A DNA stretch of 64,000 nucleotides from NCBI GenBank assembly GCA_027382625.1, contig JAJKFJ010020966.1:62001-126000 (forward strand), written 5' to 3'. Positions 52,001-60,123 of this stretch are shown piece after piece. The notes beneath the pieces were generated by a model. That model saw only the letters and a list, made by a program, of their open reading frames with translations, was not told the DNA's origin and did no database searches. The position numbers and the translations under genes were made by a program. Numbering within the stretch: the stretch's first letter is position 1; every line of letters begins with the position of its first letter. Source of the stretch: Tetmemena sp. SeJ-2015. Its lineage: Eukaryota; Ciliophora; Spirotrichea; Sporadotrichida; Oxytrichidae.

Positions 52001-55000
52001 TTAAGACAGAAGAGAGATAAAATAATTACTATCAACAGTATAATCGGGATAATCTGCAATAATAAATTGCAGCACTTTTTCGATTATAGGACAAATACGA
52101 ATTGTTTATCGAGAATAGTAGAAGTATAATATTCACAAAAATAGAGCTTTGTGCACCTGAAAAGAATTTGTTTTAATTGCGCTTCAATCTCACTTTTAAA
52201 ATAATTTGTATCTCCTCTGATTTTCGATTGTCATCTCCTAGAAGTGAATATCTTATTTCCTTTGAAACTTATCTTTTTAAGTCTCTATTCTTAGTATATT
52301 ATGATGATTTAAGTCTTACCTGTGGTTATGTAGTACTTGCAAGTGAGCTCTAGTGGCAAAGGCGGTTTGAATACACTCTTTGCAAGAATTGATGTCGCAT
52401 TTAAAGTAGATGAGTTTCATCTGAGACTTGGAAATGCTCATAGTATATCAATTATCCTAATATAAAGTAAGAATTTTGGTTTAAAAATGCGCTAAACTTA
52501 TTTGAAATCCTCAGAATAAGATTATGAGAAAAAAGTTTTACTTATATGAGCTTACATTTTGACCATTGCTTTTGTTCTCAGGTAGATGAAAGATGTTATT
52601 AGAATATGCGGAACTCTTTTTCATTTTCCTTTATTCTAATTATGAAACTACTAATTTAATTAATCAATTTATTATCTGTTACCTTCTTCTCGTATTGTGT
52701 ATTTTTAAAAGAAATGCAGTTCTCGATCAACTATTCGTATTTGACCTATAATTAAATATAAAAGCTTGATTATAGATGAAGATTAGAAATTAATCTAAAA
52801 ATTATTTTTATGATTAACAAAATGAATAATTCCATTTATTTAATTAGGTCTGAAATGAAAATGTTTTGAATGTTGCTTCCCTCTTTGAAAAATAAAAGTC
52901 CAGTTTCGAAGCTGGTGCCTGAGTCATTGAGAGTGACATTTTTAATTGTGAAATCTATTCTTTAGTACTCTAGTTGAGAGAGGCCAATTAAATATTAAGT
53001 CTGGGTAATTGCCTATATAGGTACTATAGCATTTTAGAAATCAAAGAACCCCTTCTGCTCACTTAAATCTATCAGGGAGTTATTTCCCTAGCAAGAAAAT
53101 ATATTTTGAAAAGTAGGATTTTAGATGCTTAATAGTATAGAAAGTAAGTATTAATATGAATGGAAGAAAAAAGGAAACATTTTTCAAATAAAATAGAAGT
53201 AAGTAAGATTTATTAAGATAAAAACAAAGATTGTATTAAATTATTAAGAATTTACCATATCTTAGAGAATGCATTAAAAAGATAGCTCTTAATTATATAT
53301 GAAAGATTTTAAAATTAAATTCCCATATAAAAGTTTAAAAAGTTAGAATTAACTAATTGTAATTGATAAATTAATCTTTGGATGTAACTTTAAATTTATA
53401 AGCCATAATTAAAAATGCATGGTGCTAATTTGCAAGTTTAAAATTATCCTTATTGTAGAAAATCAAATTAGAGTTTTGAATTTCCTAATTTTATAAAACA
53501 ATAAATTAAAATTTAAGTGTAGATGCTTATCGTTTAGCAAGTTGAGCAAGTTAGAATGACTGTTTAGTTAGAAGTGAGATTATTATATTTAGATGAGTTG
53601 TCTATCAAGGAGCCATTTATTATTTAAAATACTGAGCTGCTTTGAGAAAATAAATTTCTCTGGAAAGTATTGTTTGTTGATCTCAAGGTTCAAATAAATA
53701 TTAATTTAAGATGAATAAATTCAATTAAGTAGAAAATTAAATATGCACCAAATATCTTATCAATGAAGTAAAAATTATTCGATAAAATATTATTTTAGAG
53801 AACTTGATTCTTTAAGTATTTTAGTTTTTGGTTTCCTAAAAACGACTTGAGTGAGAAAATAATAATATAAATTATTTGATAAAAATTCCTTTTATGGAAA
53901 GGTTCCATTGATAAAAGTGATAAAAGAGTTAGCACGAGGCGTACTCTGTTTATTGTAGGCCTTAATACAAATGTCCTATTTTTCTGAGAAGGTTAAAATT
54001 TTATCTTGGACAGTGATTATACTGTTTGAGATATCCATTAAGAAATTAGGGTTAGTTACTCTTGAGTATATCAAGGATCCCAGTTACATAGGTTAATCAG
54101 TTACTCCAAGATTAATTCAAATTATATTAAATCTATTGCCCTTTATAAATTAGACTTTCATAAAATCGGAATGAACTTTCCATGCACATATGAAAAATAT
54201 AATAAAATATTAGGTTTTAAAATCTTTATATTTTGAGATTGATCTGGACCCCATTCAAAGTAGCAGCTCGCAAATTAAAGATATTTATGATTTCCCCAAA
54301 CTATAGAGAATCCTATGCAGATGCAAGTGATGACATCGTTCTATTAAACTGTGCACTTGTAATTTTGAGTTCGAGAGTGGAATCATTTAAGAACAAAGCA
54401 GATCCACTCTTCACTGATAAAGTTTGAGAGATGTTCAAACCAGAAAAAACTAAAGAGCTGTTTCTGCTCGCTAGTAATTGCGACTCAGAGGAATTTTGCT
54501 GTTCAATGTATTTTATAAAGCCACCCTCATTCGATGCATTTCCATACATGACTGTGATGTTCGACATTGAAACATTGTTCTTTCCGTGCAGGAATATTGA
54601 GCCTCCGTCAAATCCCCAATTTGAATAGAACAAGGCATCCTAGATTATTAGGTGAGATAATTTAAACCTTTTTTAATCATATTTTAAATTCTATGATATA
54701 TTGCATTATATTCCTCTTACAGATTTAGTTAAAGAATTTTAATTTCAACTATCTACCACCCTTTATAAGTTTTATAATGTATTTTGAAGTAATTTATTTA
54801 ATTAAAATATTATTTTGGTGCTTCAACTTTTTGTAAAACAAAATTTATCTATTATTTTGGACTTCCTCTCATTTATTTTAAATTAAGCTTATTCAAAACA
54901 TTACTAAATTTTGAAAAATCTCAACTACTTATAGAAATTAAAAATTAAATTTTCCAGCTCAAATGAGATGTAGGTGATAATTTCTTAATAAGTTGGCATA

Positions 55001-56202
55001 AAATTAAATCAGCCAAATTATGATGCTGCAATTTTGAAAGAACAAAGAACCTCCCAAAGTGGCACTATTGTTACTGAAAGTGACTCCTCTTAGAGTCACA
55101 GTTGAATTCTAAAATTTGAACACTCCACCCTTTTAAGAGTTGTAGCAATTTGAAAATGTAGAGTTTTCAATTCAAAGTTTAAAAGTTTAAATAAAGCTAA
55201 TAGTTTAAAAAAATTTAAGTTTCATTTTTTACCACAAATAAAAGGAACTTAGATAATGATTAAAAAATTTTCTTTGAAGTTGATAAAATTTCGATTATAT
55301 TTAGATGATTGAAATAATTTGATTCATATATATATATATTTAAATTATAACTTATAATTAAATTCATTTTAGATTTCATTATTTTTTAAATTATTTCAAT
55401 GAGGATATTTTGAGAGTTGTAAATTTCGATAGGTGAGTTTTGATAAATTTGGCCCCCATTTTCTATTTAAAATATGCTAGTTTCGCTCTGATTTTGTTAA
55501 GAGCAAACTATAGAAACATTTTTTAAATGGAGGGTATAGTCAGTCGAAGAACTATTTATTGATGTATTTTGAATGTAAGCAGATTAAAAATTGAATAATT
55601 TTATTACTTATTATAAAAGAATCGTTGTAAATGAAACAATTATTAAAAATAAACTTTAATTACTTAATAAAATTTTAAATTGTAATTAAAGAATACTCTT
55701 TCTATAGATTTTGGATATTTTCTATCAATTCTTCTTTAAATTTTAAACTTTAAGATCATATCATAAAACGAACTTCATGTAGATAAAAAAGTCTTTTCCT
55801 TGTTAAAAATATCTTTGAAAACAATATTCAAGTAATATACATTAAATCTATAGGCTAAAATCTTGATAGCAAACTACCATTATTCCATTTAAGTCTGTAT
55901 TTCTTGAATATTTCAGTACGTTTAAATTCCAATGAATTATATAATTCAATAATCATAAAAATTAATAATGAAAATCATTAGGGAAAAGGAAACTTATAGT
56001 TTGTACAAAAGTGAGGAATTATTTTAATAATATAATTTTCATACCTACACATTTTATCATCCTATATTATCTGTCTTGAGGAGGATTAAGTGAAATAGTT
56101 TGAGTCGAAGACAATATCCTTGAGCTCTAAGGAAAAATCCTACGCATTTATCGCTAGAAACAAAGAGATCAAAGTTGAAATTATGAGCTAGTATTTTTTC
56201 AT
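33257..56202 (-). CDS. Giant surface-protein gene, paralog 2
   Basis: Model: signal peptide at 56202 (MKKYQLIISTLISLFLAINA), many beta-helix repeats of the NNSA..GG type to about 37300, an IYG-type linker domain (ALVDIYGQIVESDSTSVIQV), a cysteine-rich GCC/EGF-like segment (35960-36430), several membrane helices (34100-36060) and a basic/acidic cytoplasmic tail ending with TGA at 33257. This order is known from large ciliate surface proteins. Pointers whose use restores the frame: AGTAAAATT, AAAT, GATAAT, ATCCTTT, TGCGTTGA and TTTGAA. GT-AG introns also occur (34017-34100). The link between the 43530 block and the 45262 block is not resolved, so one gene rather than two is inferred from the domain order. 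Confidence 0.7.
34017..34100 (-). other. Spliceosomal intron (84 bp)
   Basis: GTAAGTAAATG at the 5' end and TTTATAG at the 3' end on the minus strand; splicing joins YMG to FVFVNNHLQPY in frame. It shows that the gene has both introns and IESs. Confidence 0.8.
34101..34275 (-). CDS. Paralog 2 membrane helices with a 22-bp IES
   Basis: Reads MIVLLAISIFFKFYFEGFRN, IIFS, then after removal of 34173-34194 (pointer AATT at 34169-34172 and 34191-34194) IVIAITYQWGNVIQSMIIIA and CYMG. Without the removal the frame hits TGA. Confidence 0.65.
34486..34813. mobile_element. TIR element T2
   Basis: 328 bp with 24-bp terminal inverted repeats: TATTATACGTTCGGCCCCGA... at 34486-34509 against 34790-34813, 22 of 24 matching. 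Related to T1 at 17306-17998. The overlapping frames at 34585-34845 (minus) and 34637-34858 (plus) lie on it and have no other support. It sits in an IES of paralog 2. Confidence 0.75.
35290..35595 (-). CDS. Paralog 2 MDS: membrane domain
   Basis: Reads ILVNHLQLSMVTWSLDFKDY, FIYMSSVSSLFVKFDCLLSY, EPLLGYITREYTFKTAILLF and QPLLAIFLCFFLYLLYRP, with one clear membrane helix at the end and the NHLQ...SLF.KFDC pattern of ciliate multi-helix surface proteins. Confidence 0.75.
35960..36430 (-). CDS. Paralog 2 MDS: cysteine-rich segment and first helix
   Basis: Reads ERECYLGEYYTPSGKCIFCN, CSQCPDEAICLGGEAMGPKA, GFWRPRNTSNLFVKCLYQDA, GQCREGYEGILCSSCKEGYY and CERCDSS followed by a helix (LAASFLGLIFLIAILAKLIY). 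The cysteine spacing is that of GCC2/GCC3 and EGF-like repeats just outside the membrane. Confidence 0.85.
36775..37035 (-). CDS. Paralog 2 MDS: IYG-type domain
   Basis: Reads FKIALVDIYGQIVESDSTSV, IQVLVDSTFALDQNEILQPP and SERGIFTVEGISFYGRPG, a sequence type that follows the beta-helix and precedes the cysteine-rich part in related ciliate proteins. Confidence 0.75.
37080..37270 (-). CDS. Paralog 2 MDS: end of beta-helix region
   Basis: Reads NLSNTASIYGQNFASYPQNL then KFIEINSEEQRLLQSKEDQV. The NTA.IYG..FASYP motif marks the end of the repeat region. Confidence 0.75.
37400..37540 (-). CDS. Paralog 2 MDS
   Basis: Reads NNFAEVAGGSIYWDYYEPLY and EQNQSTNYLSSLSEQEV; one repeat unit. Confidence 0.7.
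37720..38260 (-). CDS. Paralog 2 MDSs, beta-helix repeats
   Basis: Reads FNNSLSGQLIHVQDANLTLN, GVYGAALHLRNCKAIQIQNC, SFDNFAALKGGAIYNNNS and, nearer 37720, GKGGAIYFTSYGTSTNTQVI. At least three repeat units; a short IES may lie inside. Confidence 0.7.
38530..38870. mobile_element. TIR element R3
   Basis: Starts TATAGCTGAGAATTTAAT and parallels R1/R2 (for example GCACTCCCACTTAAAAGTTG against GCTCCCACACAAAAGTTGCA). The right end is blurred. In an IES of paralog 2. Confidence 0.5.
38890..39190 (-). CDS. Paralog 2 MDS candidates
   Basis: The minus strand carries GG-containing repeat-type segments (plus-strand CCTCCATATTCGGTGGCTGT and GCTCCTCTTGTTGCAATTCC correspond to TATEYGG- and GIATRGA-type text). 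The boundaries are not resolved. Confidence 0.5.
39200..42865. other. Mainly IES sequence with a few possible MDSs
   Basis: Repeat-type coding scraps are likely near 39590-39660, 39900-40000, 40430-40600 (GVGGVAIVQQTHSTKF) and 41170-41284, each short and without a verified pointer. 41640-42660 is very AT-rich with long homopolymers and no gene. Confidence 0.4.
42868..43030 (-). CDS. Paralog 2 MDS
   Basis: Reads FVNSASDKGGVVFSSSNCSF, YIQNNSFINNSAQEGSVLFV and IGARQAASRF; two repeat units. Confidence 0.75.
43255..43530 (-). CDS. Paralog 2 MDS pair with pointer AATTC
   Basis: 43428-43530 reads INTGGNGGIFLITNGYLQTK YSLFQNN split by an IES (pointer AATTC) from 43255-43365, NSAISGGVAFLNQDSLFDML. 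The join gives FQNNSAISGGVAF, a canonical repeat. Confidence 0.7.
43540..45260. other. AT-rich stretch, no supported coding block
   Basis: Separates the two halves of the paralog 2 model. No convincing MDS or pointer was found, so a scrambled or distant MDS is possible. Confidence 0.45.
45262..45352 (-). CDS. Paralog 2 MDS with pointer AGTAAAATT
   Basis: Reads TLQNCNALSGNSLIEVSNAN FIETIQS. AGTAAAATT at 45344-45352 repeats at 45458-45466; the join gives MVLWNFTLQNCNA in frame (114-bp IES step). Confidence 0.75.
45458..45535 (-). CDS. Paralog 2 MDS between pointers AGTAAAATT and AAAT
   Basis: Reads DCKDQYVPNLVYGNGIQMVL. The AAAT pointer (45532-45535 and 45615-45618) joins VTLDTI to QDCKDQ in frame. 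Confidence 0.75.
45615..45651 (-). CDS. Paralog 2 micro-MDS (37 bp)
   Basis: Encodes about NVKNSVTLDTI between pointers AAAT and ATTATC (45646-45651 and 46016-46021). Using both pointers gives HRFIDNVKNSVTLDTIQDC without a frame break; paralog 1 has the related NSATLN near 9680. Confidence 0.7.
46016..46090 (-). CDS. Paralog 2 MDS between ATTATC and ATCCTTT
   Basis: Reads KGALVYILSESREDVYHRFI. ATCCTTT at 46084-46090 repeats at 46329-46335; the join is GYGKGQKGALVY in frame. Confidence 0.8.
46329..46645 (-). CDS. Paralog 2 MDS, beta-helix repeats
   Basis: Reads NDYIIAINNTALIKGGFVSI, YGNYVNNSALQGGTFSVEAE and CNITKSSAPYGGVVYFFYGY. Nearly identical to 10476-10795. Confidence 0.8.
46815..46905 (-). 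CDS. Paralog 2 short MDS
   Basis: Reads RAEFINNSAAIGGAISWNSP. A 4-bp pointer (ATAT) joins it to the 46645 block as MISTYNDYIIAI. Confidence 0.7.
46920..47945. other. Low-complexity IES, suspect sequence
   Basis: Very AT-rich with exaggerated homopolymers, and at 47660-47700 a mirror-like GGGGCCCCTTTTGGGG run. No gene. It may be genuine IES or poorly resolved assembly. Confidence 0.5.
47950..48189 (-). CDS. Paralog 2 MDS with pointer TGCGTTGA
   Basis: Reads LQNKDKFVKKAGPQIKIGKY, YNSTFSNCVTFEQGAVLSIQ and FYNNTAYEGGAIKF. TGCGTTGA at 48182-48189 recurs at 49786-49793; the join gives LIINALQNKDK. Confidence 0.85.
48324..49624. mobile_element. Palindromic element P: 554-bp identical arms, TA duplication
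   Basis: Arms 48326-48879 and 49069-49622 are reverse complements with no mismatch seen on reading through both, around a 189-bp centre. TA flanks both ends. Ends CAAACTATTCTAACAATCAA. No transposase; the 48810-49007 frame is not supported. The structure fits a non-autonomous Tc1/mariner-type foldback element. It occupies the IES between pointers TGCGTTGA. Confidence 0.9.
49786..49996 (-). CDS. Paralog 2 MDS between TGCGTTGA and TTCAAA
   Basis: Reads NNVTSEKSGAIVKQVGVLYK, LNQYINTNVTACFAYQGGTF and CYPPNSPLIIN. Pointer TTCAAA (49991-49996 and 50527-50532) joins GFYLNNVTSEKSG. Confidence 0.85.
50527..50745 (-). CDS. Paralog 2 MDS
   Basis: Reads NIHTTLKKGGLLFSPYEIPL, GERLFLSNEA and YLQVEDSQFTNISSVNEGAV. 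Confidence 0.8.
50746..51299. other. IES, AT-rich
   Basis: No coding support. Confidence 0.45.
51300..51490 (-). CDS. Paralog 2 MDS
   Basis: Reads KKQSGVAFNDQQNSFFKFQG, LNTTTFASYCSSGYLTSCTN and QVANLNKISISKCYNF. Confidence 0.8.
51600..51850 (-). CDS. Paralog 2 MDS
   Basis: Near-identical to 20215-20450; includes KVEYFSTLIIASSLKKTEI, VNVNFQKDMKSQKLFDYDLG and LNATVSDFNLSCSNYEASY. Confidence 0.8.
51851..52841. other. IES, AT-rich
   Basis: About 1 kb; 52310-52450 is slightly GC-richer but no block of the repeat type is identifiable. Confidence 0.4.
52842..53105 (-). CDS. Paralog 2 MDS, uninterrupted
   Basis: Reads LIDLSEQKGFFDFQNAIVPI, QAITQTQYLIGLSQLEYQRI and DFTIKNVTLNDSGTSFETGL. This is the empty site of the element inserted in paralog 1 at 21015. 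Confidence 0.85.
53535..53700 (-). CDS. Paralog 2 MDS
   Basis: Reads LNLEINKQYFPEKFIFSKQL then LNNKWLLDRQLIQIQQSHFQ. Confidence 0.7.
53890..54110 (-). CDS. Paralog 2 MDS
   Basis: Matches 24385-24600; reads KAYNKQSTPRANSFITFING near its low-coordinate end. Confidence 0.75.
54225..54650 (-). CDS. Paralog 2 MDS, largest beta-helix block
   Basis: Reads FYSNWGFDGGSIFLHGKNNV, SMSNITVMYGNASNEGGFIK, LSVKSGSALFLNDSTLELKI and SLQFGEIINIFNLRAATLNG in one frame. Confidence 0.85.
55015..55190 (-). CDS. Paralog 2 MDS
   Basis: Continuous counterpart of the split block at 28160-28930; carries NCYNS.KGGVF- and NNSATLGGS-type repeats. Confidence 0.7.
55395..55575 (-). CDS. Paralog 2 MDS
   Basis: Reads INNSSTDYTLHLKNVSIVCS and IENGGQIYQNSPIEIYNSQN. 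Confidence 0.75.
56060..56202 (-). CDS. Paralog 2 first MDS: signal peptide
   Basis: Start at 56202 (MKKYQLIISTLISLFLAINA, then QDFSLELKDIVFDSNYFTQS). An in-frame ATG at 56214 would add MPSV; the 56202 start gives the better signal peptide and agrees with paralog 1. Confidence 0.8.
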
Positions 56203-56214
56203 AACGCTGGGCAT

Positions 56215-57429
56215 TCTGGGTCTATAAATTAATATGCCTGATATCATATATTAACTTCAATTTTGGAAATTATATTGAATAAATTAAAGTGATAATGATT
56301 TATATATCAATTAAGCATTAAAAGGAGTTATCTAGTTTTCAATATCTTATAATATTTATTATACCGAATAAGTATTCATTTTCAAGTTCCGACTATCGAC
56401 ACCACAATTAACTCGATAAAATAATCAGTCTAAAATCTTAAATTTTGATTATTTAGAAGAGTACTTAATTTTTTTTAAAATAAAATTATAGCTATCTAAA
56501 CTATAAGGAGAATTGATTATGTATTTTGGATTAACTCCAAATGAATTAGGATATTATTTATATTTACACCATCTTAAGAAAAATAAAATATCAAAACTTT
56601 ATATATGTGTAATAAATAATTGTCAAATATAATGTTGATAAACTATAATAAAGCACCAATTTAGTTGAATATATGTAAGATTAGATTTGCAAATAATCTA
56701 AGATAAAGCAATCTTCCTTAAAATTTATCCACATAAATTTGGAAGTCCTATAAAATGAATAAATTAATTCAAACTTAATTTTAAAGTAACGAATATTTCT
56801 TCTCCTTATTAATTTAATAATTGCTTTTTGCTTTAATTTGATAAAAGATTTTCCAGGCAAATTATTTTTTTATTTTTAACTTGATATGTCTTTTCAATTA
56901 TTTATCTTGTTTGATTGTAATTCTTTAAATTGACCTCTATTTTTAAAATATTAGCATTACATTTTGATAAAAAAAGAACTAAAACAAACAGTTTAATTCA
57001 TAAAATTATAAAATTATTAATTAAGAGAAGAAGAAGAAGAATAATAATTTATGAAAAAAATAAAGGTATCAAGTAAAATATTAAAGTATGAATTTACAGT
57101 AAGCAATTATAAATTATTTATATCTTTAAAAATTATAATGACTTGTAATATTGATTCACAATATCTAACTACGAATTCTCATTAAATTATAATAAAAAAT
57201 AATTAAAAAAATATTTAATTTAATATCTAAGAGATTTTTTTGAAAAATTTGCGATACTCATAATAGATCTTTAAAAGTATATTTTTTTTCCTCTCAATAG
57301 AACCTAACTTAAGTTATCGATATATATTTTCTGTGAATATTTCTTAGTTAAAATAATAAGCTTCATTATAAAATTTATAAGTTAAATGATGTTTGAATAT
57401 AAGTTAAAAAATAAAATATCTTTTAAGTA
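56215..57429. other. AT-rich divergent intergenic region
   Basis: Lies between the 5' end of paralog 2 (minus) and the plus-strand gene block. No gene seen; it should hold both promoters and, in the macronucleus, chromosome ends. Confidence 0.45.
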
Positions 57430-57663
57430 ATGGAATCAACTTCACAGATGCAGGATTAAATTACCAAATCTAATTTACCTAAAGAATCTGACTCAAGGAC
57501 TACTGAAGAAAATAAAACTACGAAAGTATAGAAAGAGGCTAATATCATCAAATTAAGAGATTTATTCCATTTAAAAATATTTAATTACTCCCAAGATAAA
57601 CAAATAATGGATTGTGAATAGGCAATAGTTTTAAATGTTTATGCTTCCAAAGATTTTTTATGA
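57430..57663 (+). CDS. Possible upstream exon or small gene
   Basis: ATG at 57430 opens MESTSQMQDQITKSNLPKES then DSRTTEENKTTKVQKEANII, ending at TGA 57661. The polar composition and TAA/TAG-Gln codons look coding. It could be the N-terminus of the methyltransferase fusion (the frame upstream of 57806 is open), but no splice or pointer joins them convincingly. Confidence 0.35.
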
Positions 57664-57805
57664 TAAAAGATGGAAAGATGCCATTAAAAAAAATTAAATT
57701 TGCATACTTATAAAGTTAAGTTAAAAAAAGTACCATATTTTTGAATAAATTTCAAGAAAAATATAATTTTGATATAAATCTTCAGCAGCTTTTGAGCTTG
57801 CAAAA

Positions 57806-59933
57806 ATGCTGAACAAAACAATAACAAATGCCGCTCCTGACAACATCGAACTGAACTCGACTTATAAATATATACATATTGCTTATTTTAAACTTTGTGG
57901 GACAACTACGCTCGGGAATGGTCAGTAGAGAAAGACTGGGTCAAGAATATGATAAATGACAATAACCAAGGGGAGAGAGTTTCTGAGCTAGTGCTTGGCG
58001 AGGAATGGAGCGATCTTGCTTCCTTTCAACAAGTATTTGTAAGTTATAGCTTTAAATGTCAAATTTTGATTTATTTCTACTAGGATGAGTGGATCAAGCC
58101 AAATATAAGCGCCTAATCAAAAGTGCTTGAGATAGGAGTTGGAGGTGGTAGAGTGGCTAGGAAAACAGCCCCTCTCTGCAAAGAACTTCACTGTTTAGAT
58201 ATTTCCTCAGAGATGATCAAGAAAGCAAAAGCTAATGTGGTCCCAAATAATAACATAGAGTAAGTTTAAGAAATGCGGCGAACATTTAACAGTTTTAAGC
58301 ATAATTAATTTATCTAAAACTTGGTATTAGGTTCTACTTGAGTGACTGCTCCCCAGACTTTCCTGTCTCTTTAAAAGCTTAGGGAAGCTTTGACTTCATC
58401 TATTCTTTCGATGTGTTCGTTCATGTAGACATCCATAACTTCTATCAAAATCTCATAAATCTCAAACCTTTCATGAAGAGTGATGGCTCCACTCAATTTT
58501 TTGTGAGTGTTGCTAATCTCTGCAGTGACTTAGGATTTCAAAGATTCAACAAGTAAAAGAAGTTCAAAGTGGCAGGCTTTTACTGTAAGCTTATTTTTAT
58601 GATGATTTAACTTCTGTAAGTTATGAGCCCTGATATTGTCACTAAAATAGTTCATGAGGCTGGTTACGAGATAGTTATAATTAAAATGCTTAGTATATGA
58701 ATAACTTTCATAATTTTAAGTGCTCTCTTGACTCAACTTATTAAAATCAAGAACATTCAAATCTATACTACAAGAGAGATATTTTACTTACCTTAAAATT
58801 AAAGTCACCCTAACTGCCCAAGCAGATTGATCAGCAAGGAGTTTCAACATTTGACCAAGTTTAGAGCTTCTTGGATAGAATAAGAGAATCTTGTGGTAAA
58901 GTGGCTTTTGTAACTTCAGGTGGTACTAGCGTTCCCTTAGAGAAGAACACAGTTAGATCTATTGAGAATTTCAGCACTGGACTAAGAGGAGCAAGGTCTG
59001 CTGAGTACTTTTTAAGAAATGGGTTCGCAGTTATATTCCTCCATAGAAATACCAGCATCAAACCTTTCAAGCGTCTAGTAAATGTTGACTAGTTAAAAGT
59101 CTGAAGTCATTTAGTAGTTTTAGTTGTTTGAAGATGAAATACCGAGAGCAGTTCTGAGACAAAGAATAAGGTTAATCAAGCTATCAGAGAGTATAGTTTC
59201 TTTTTAAATTTCTTCAAGAGTTTAAACAATACAGAGACAAGATCTGATGATTCCTTTCACGACCATGACAGATTACTTAGAGGAACTCGAAGCTATCTCT
59301 AAAGTTCTTTCAAGAAATGAAGATATTCCAAAATTGAAAATGAGTTAGTTTATTATTATCCTCTTATCTAATTGACTTATTTGGCAGCTGCTGTGTCTGA
59401 TTTTTACATCCCACCAGAGAAAATGGCCGAGCATAAGATCCAATCAAGAGAGTATGGAGATGGAGGACTAGATTTGCATCTTGAGCCTACTCCCAAGAGA
59501 TTGGGTCATATTAAAGGAGAGTGGTAGCATCCTCGTTCAGGCAGTCATTCTTATAATGAAACTTTCCTTATATCTTTCAAGCTGGAGACTGATTTGAACA
59601 TCCTAGAGCAAAAGGCTATGGGTGCAATTAAGAGTTACAAAGTTGACTTGGTTGTAGCAAATGAACTCCACACAAATAAATCTAGAGCGATCATTTACCG
59701 CAATTTATTAATATCTATTATAAATGAAGAGACTGTAGGAAGAGTGGCTAAAGATGGTAGTGAAGATGGTAGCCTCTTTACTGATATTTCTATTGACCCA
59801 AAGAAAGCAACCTCTGGAGAATAGGAGATTGAGAAACTCATAATCTCCTCCATCATTGAAAATAATTTCATTTTACTTAATTGGGGACTTTGAAGAGTGG
59901 GTGAAGAAGAAAAGAGAAGAAGTTTCTAAGTGA
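57806..59933 (+). CDS. SAM methyltransferase fused to phosphopantothenate-cysteine ligase
   Basis: Frame from ATG at 57806 ([17 protein letters not shown]), possibly extended upstream. The N-terminal half is a class I methyltransferase: glycine-rich SAM loop [19 protein letters not shown], acidic residue in [10 protein letters not shown], then [14 protein letters not shown]. The C-terminal half is PPCS, which couples cysteine to 4'-phosphopantothenate in CoA synthesis: [86 protein letters not shown] and [19 protein letters not shown]. Introns: 58039-58083, 58260-58330, 58585-58620, 58674-58720. IESs: 57864-57895, 59095-59125, 59337-59374, 59859-59883. With these removed one frame runs to TGA at 59931-59933 ([14 protein letters not shown]). 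No ATG exists in the PPCS frame upstream of its domain, which favours a fusion. Confidence 0.8.
57864..57895 (+). other. Mini-IES, 32 bp, pointer ACTT
   Basis: ACTT at 57860-57863 and 57892-57895. Removal joins NST to LWDNYAREW in frame; no AG acceptor is available, so it is not an intron. Confidence 0.75.
58039..58083 (+). other. Intron, 45 bp
   Basis: GTAAGTTATAG...CTACTAG between FQQVF and DEWIKP. Confidence 0.85.
58260..58330 (+). other. Intron, 71 bp
   Basis: GTAAGTTTAAG...GGTATTAG; joins NNIE to FYLSDC in frame. Confidence 0.85.
58585..58620 (+). other. Intron, 36 bp
   Basis: GTAAGCTT...CTGTAAG; joins VAGFY to [11 protein letters not shown] in frame. Confidence 0.75.
58674..58720 (+). 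other. Intron, 47 bp, required for the fusion
   Basis: GTTATAATT...ATTTTAAG. Unspliced, the methyltransferase ends at TGA 58698-58700; spliced, GYEI continues as [20 protein letters not shown] into the PPCS domain. The donor is not the usual GTAAG. Confidence 0.6.
59095..59125 (+). other. Mini-IES, 31 bp, pointer TAGTT
   Basis: TAGTT at 59090-59094 and 59121-59125; removal joins FKRLVNVDQ to [11 protein letters not shown]. Other short pointers at this spot also restore frame, so the exact edges are uncertain. Confidence 0.65.
59337..59374 (+). other. Mini-IES, 38 bp, pointer AATTG
   Basis: AATTG at 59332-59336 and 59370-59374; removal joins DIPKLT to [10 protein letters not shown], the conserved PPCS motif, which a GT-AG splice would cut. 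Confidence 0.8.
59859..59883 (+). other. Mini-IES, 25 bp, pointer ATTG
   Basis: ATTG at 59855-59858 and 59880-59883; removal turns a premature TGA at about 59890 into [16 protein letters not shown]. Confidence 0.7.
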
Positions 59934-60123
59934 TAGATTACTGATAGAAGTTTGATAAATTAGAGTCACGAAGACTATCTCCATGAATGAATTGCTAAGC
60001 TTTAATGATTGAATGAAGTTAATTATTCAAAGAATTCTATATTGTCATTTGAACTAATATAATAATCAGAAAATGTATTCAGAATCATAATATGCTCTTT
60101 GATATTTATAGCTATATTAGATA

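Noticed and set aside
9322..56202. Spliceosomal introns as the explanation for all gaps in the giant genes
   Set aside because: At compared junctions the coding match ends without GT or AG, whereas short direct repeats at both edges restore the frame. Introns with GT-AG exist but are separate (34017-34100).
58698..58700. TGA as the end of a stand-alone methyltransferase
   Set aside because: Kept as an alternative only: splicing 58674-58720 gives a typical methyltransferase C-terminus (SNLYYKRD) and the downstream PPCS frame lacks a start codon.
59191..59235. Additional 45-bp IES (pointer AGA) in the PPCS domain
   Set aside because: Removal keeps frame and gives KLSERQDLM, but the frame is also open without removal and a 3-bp pointer is weak evidence.
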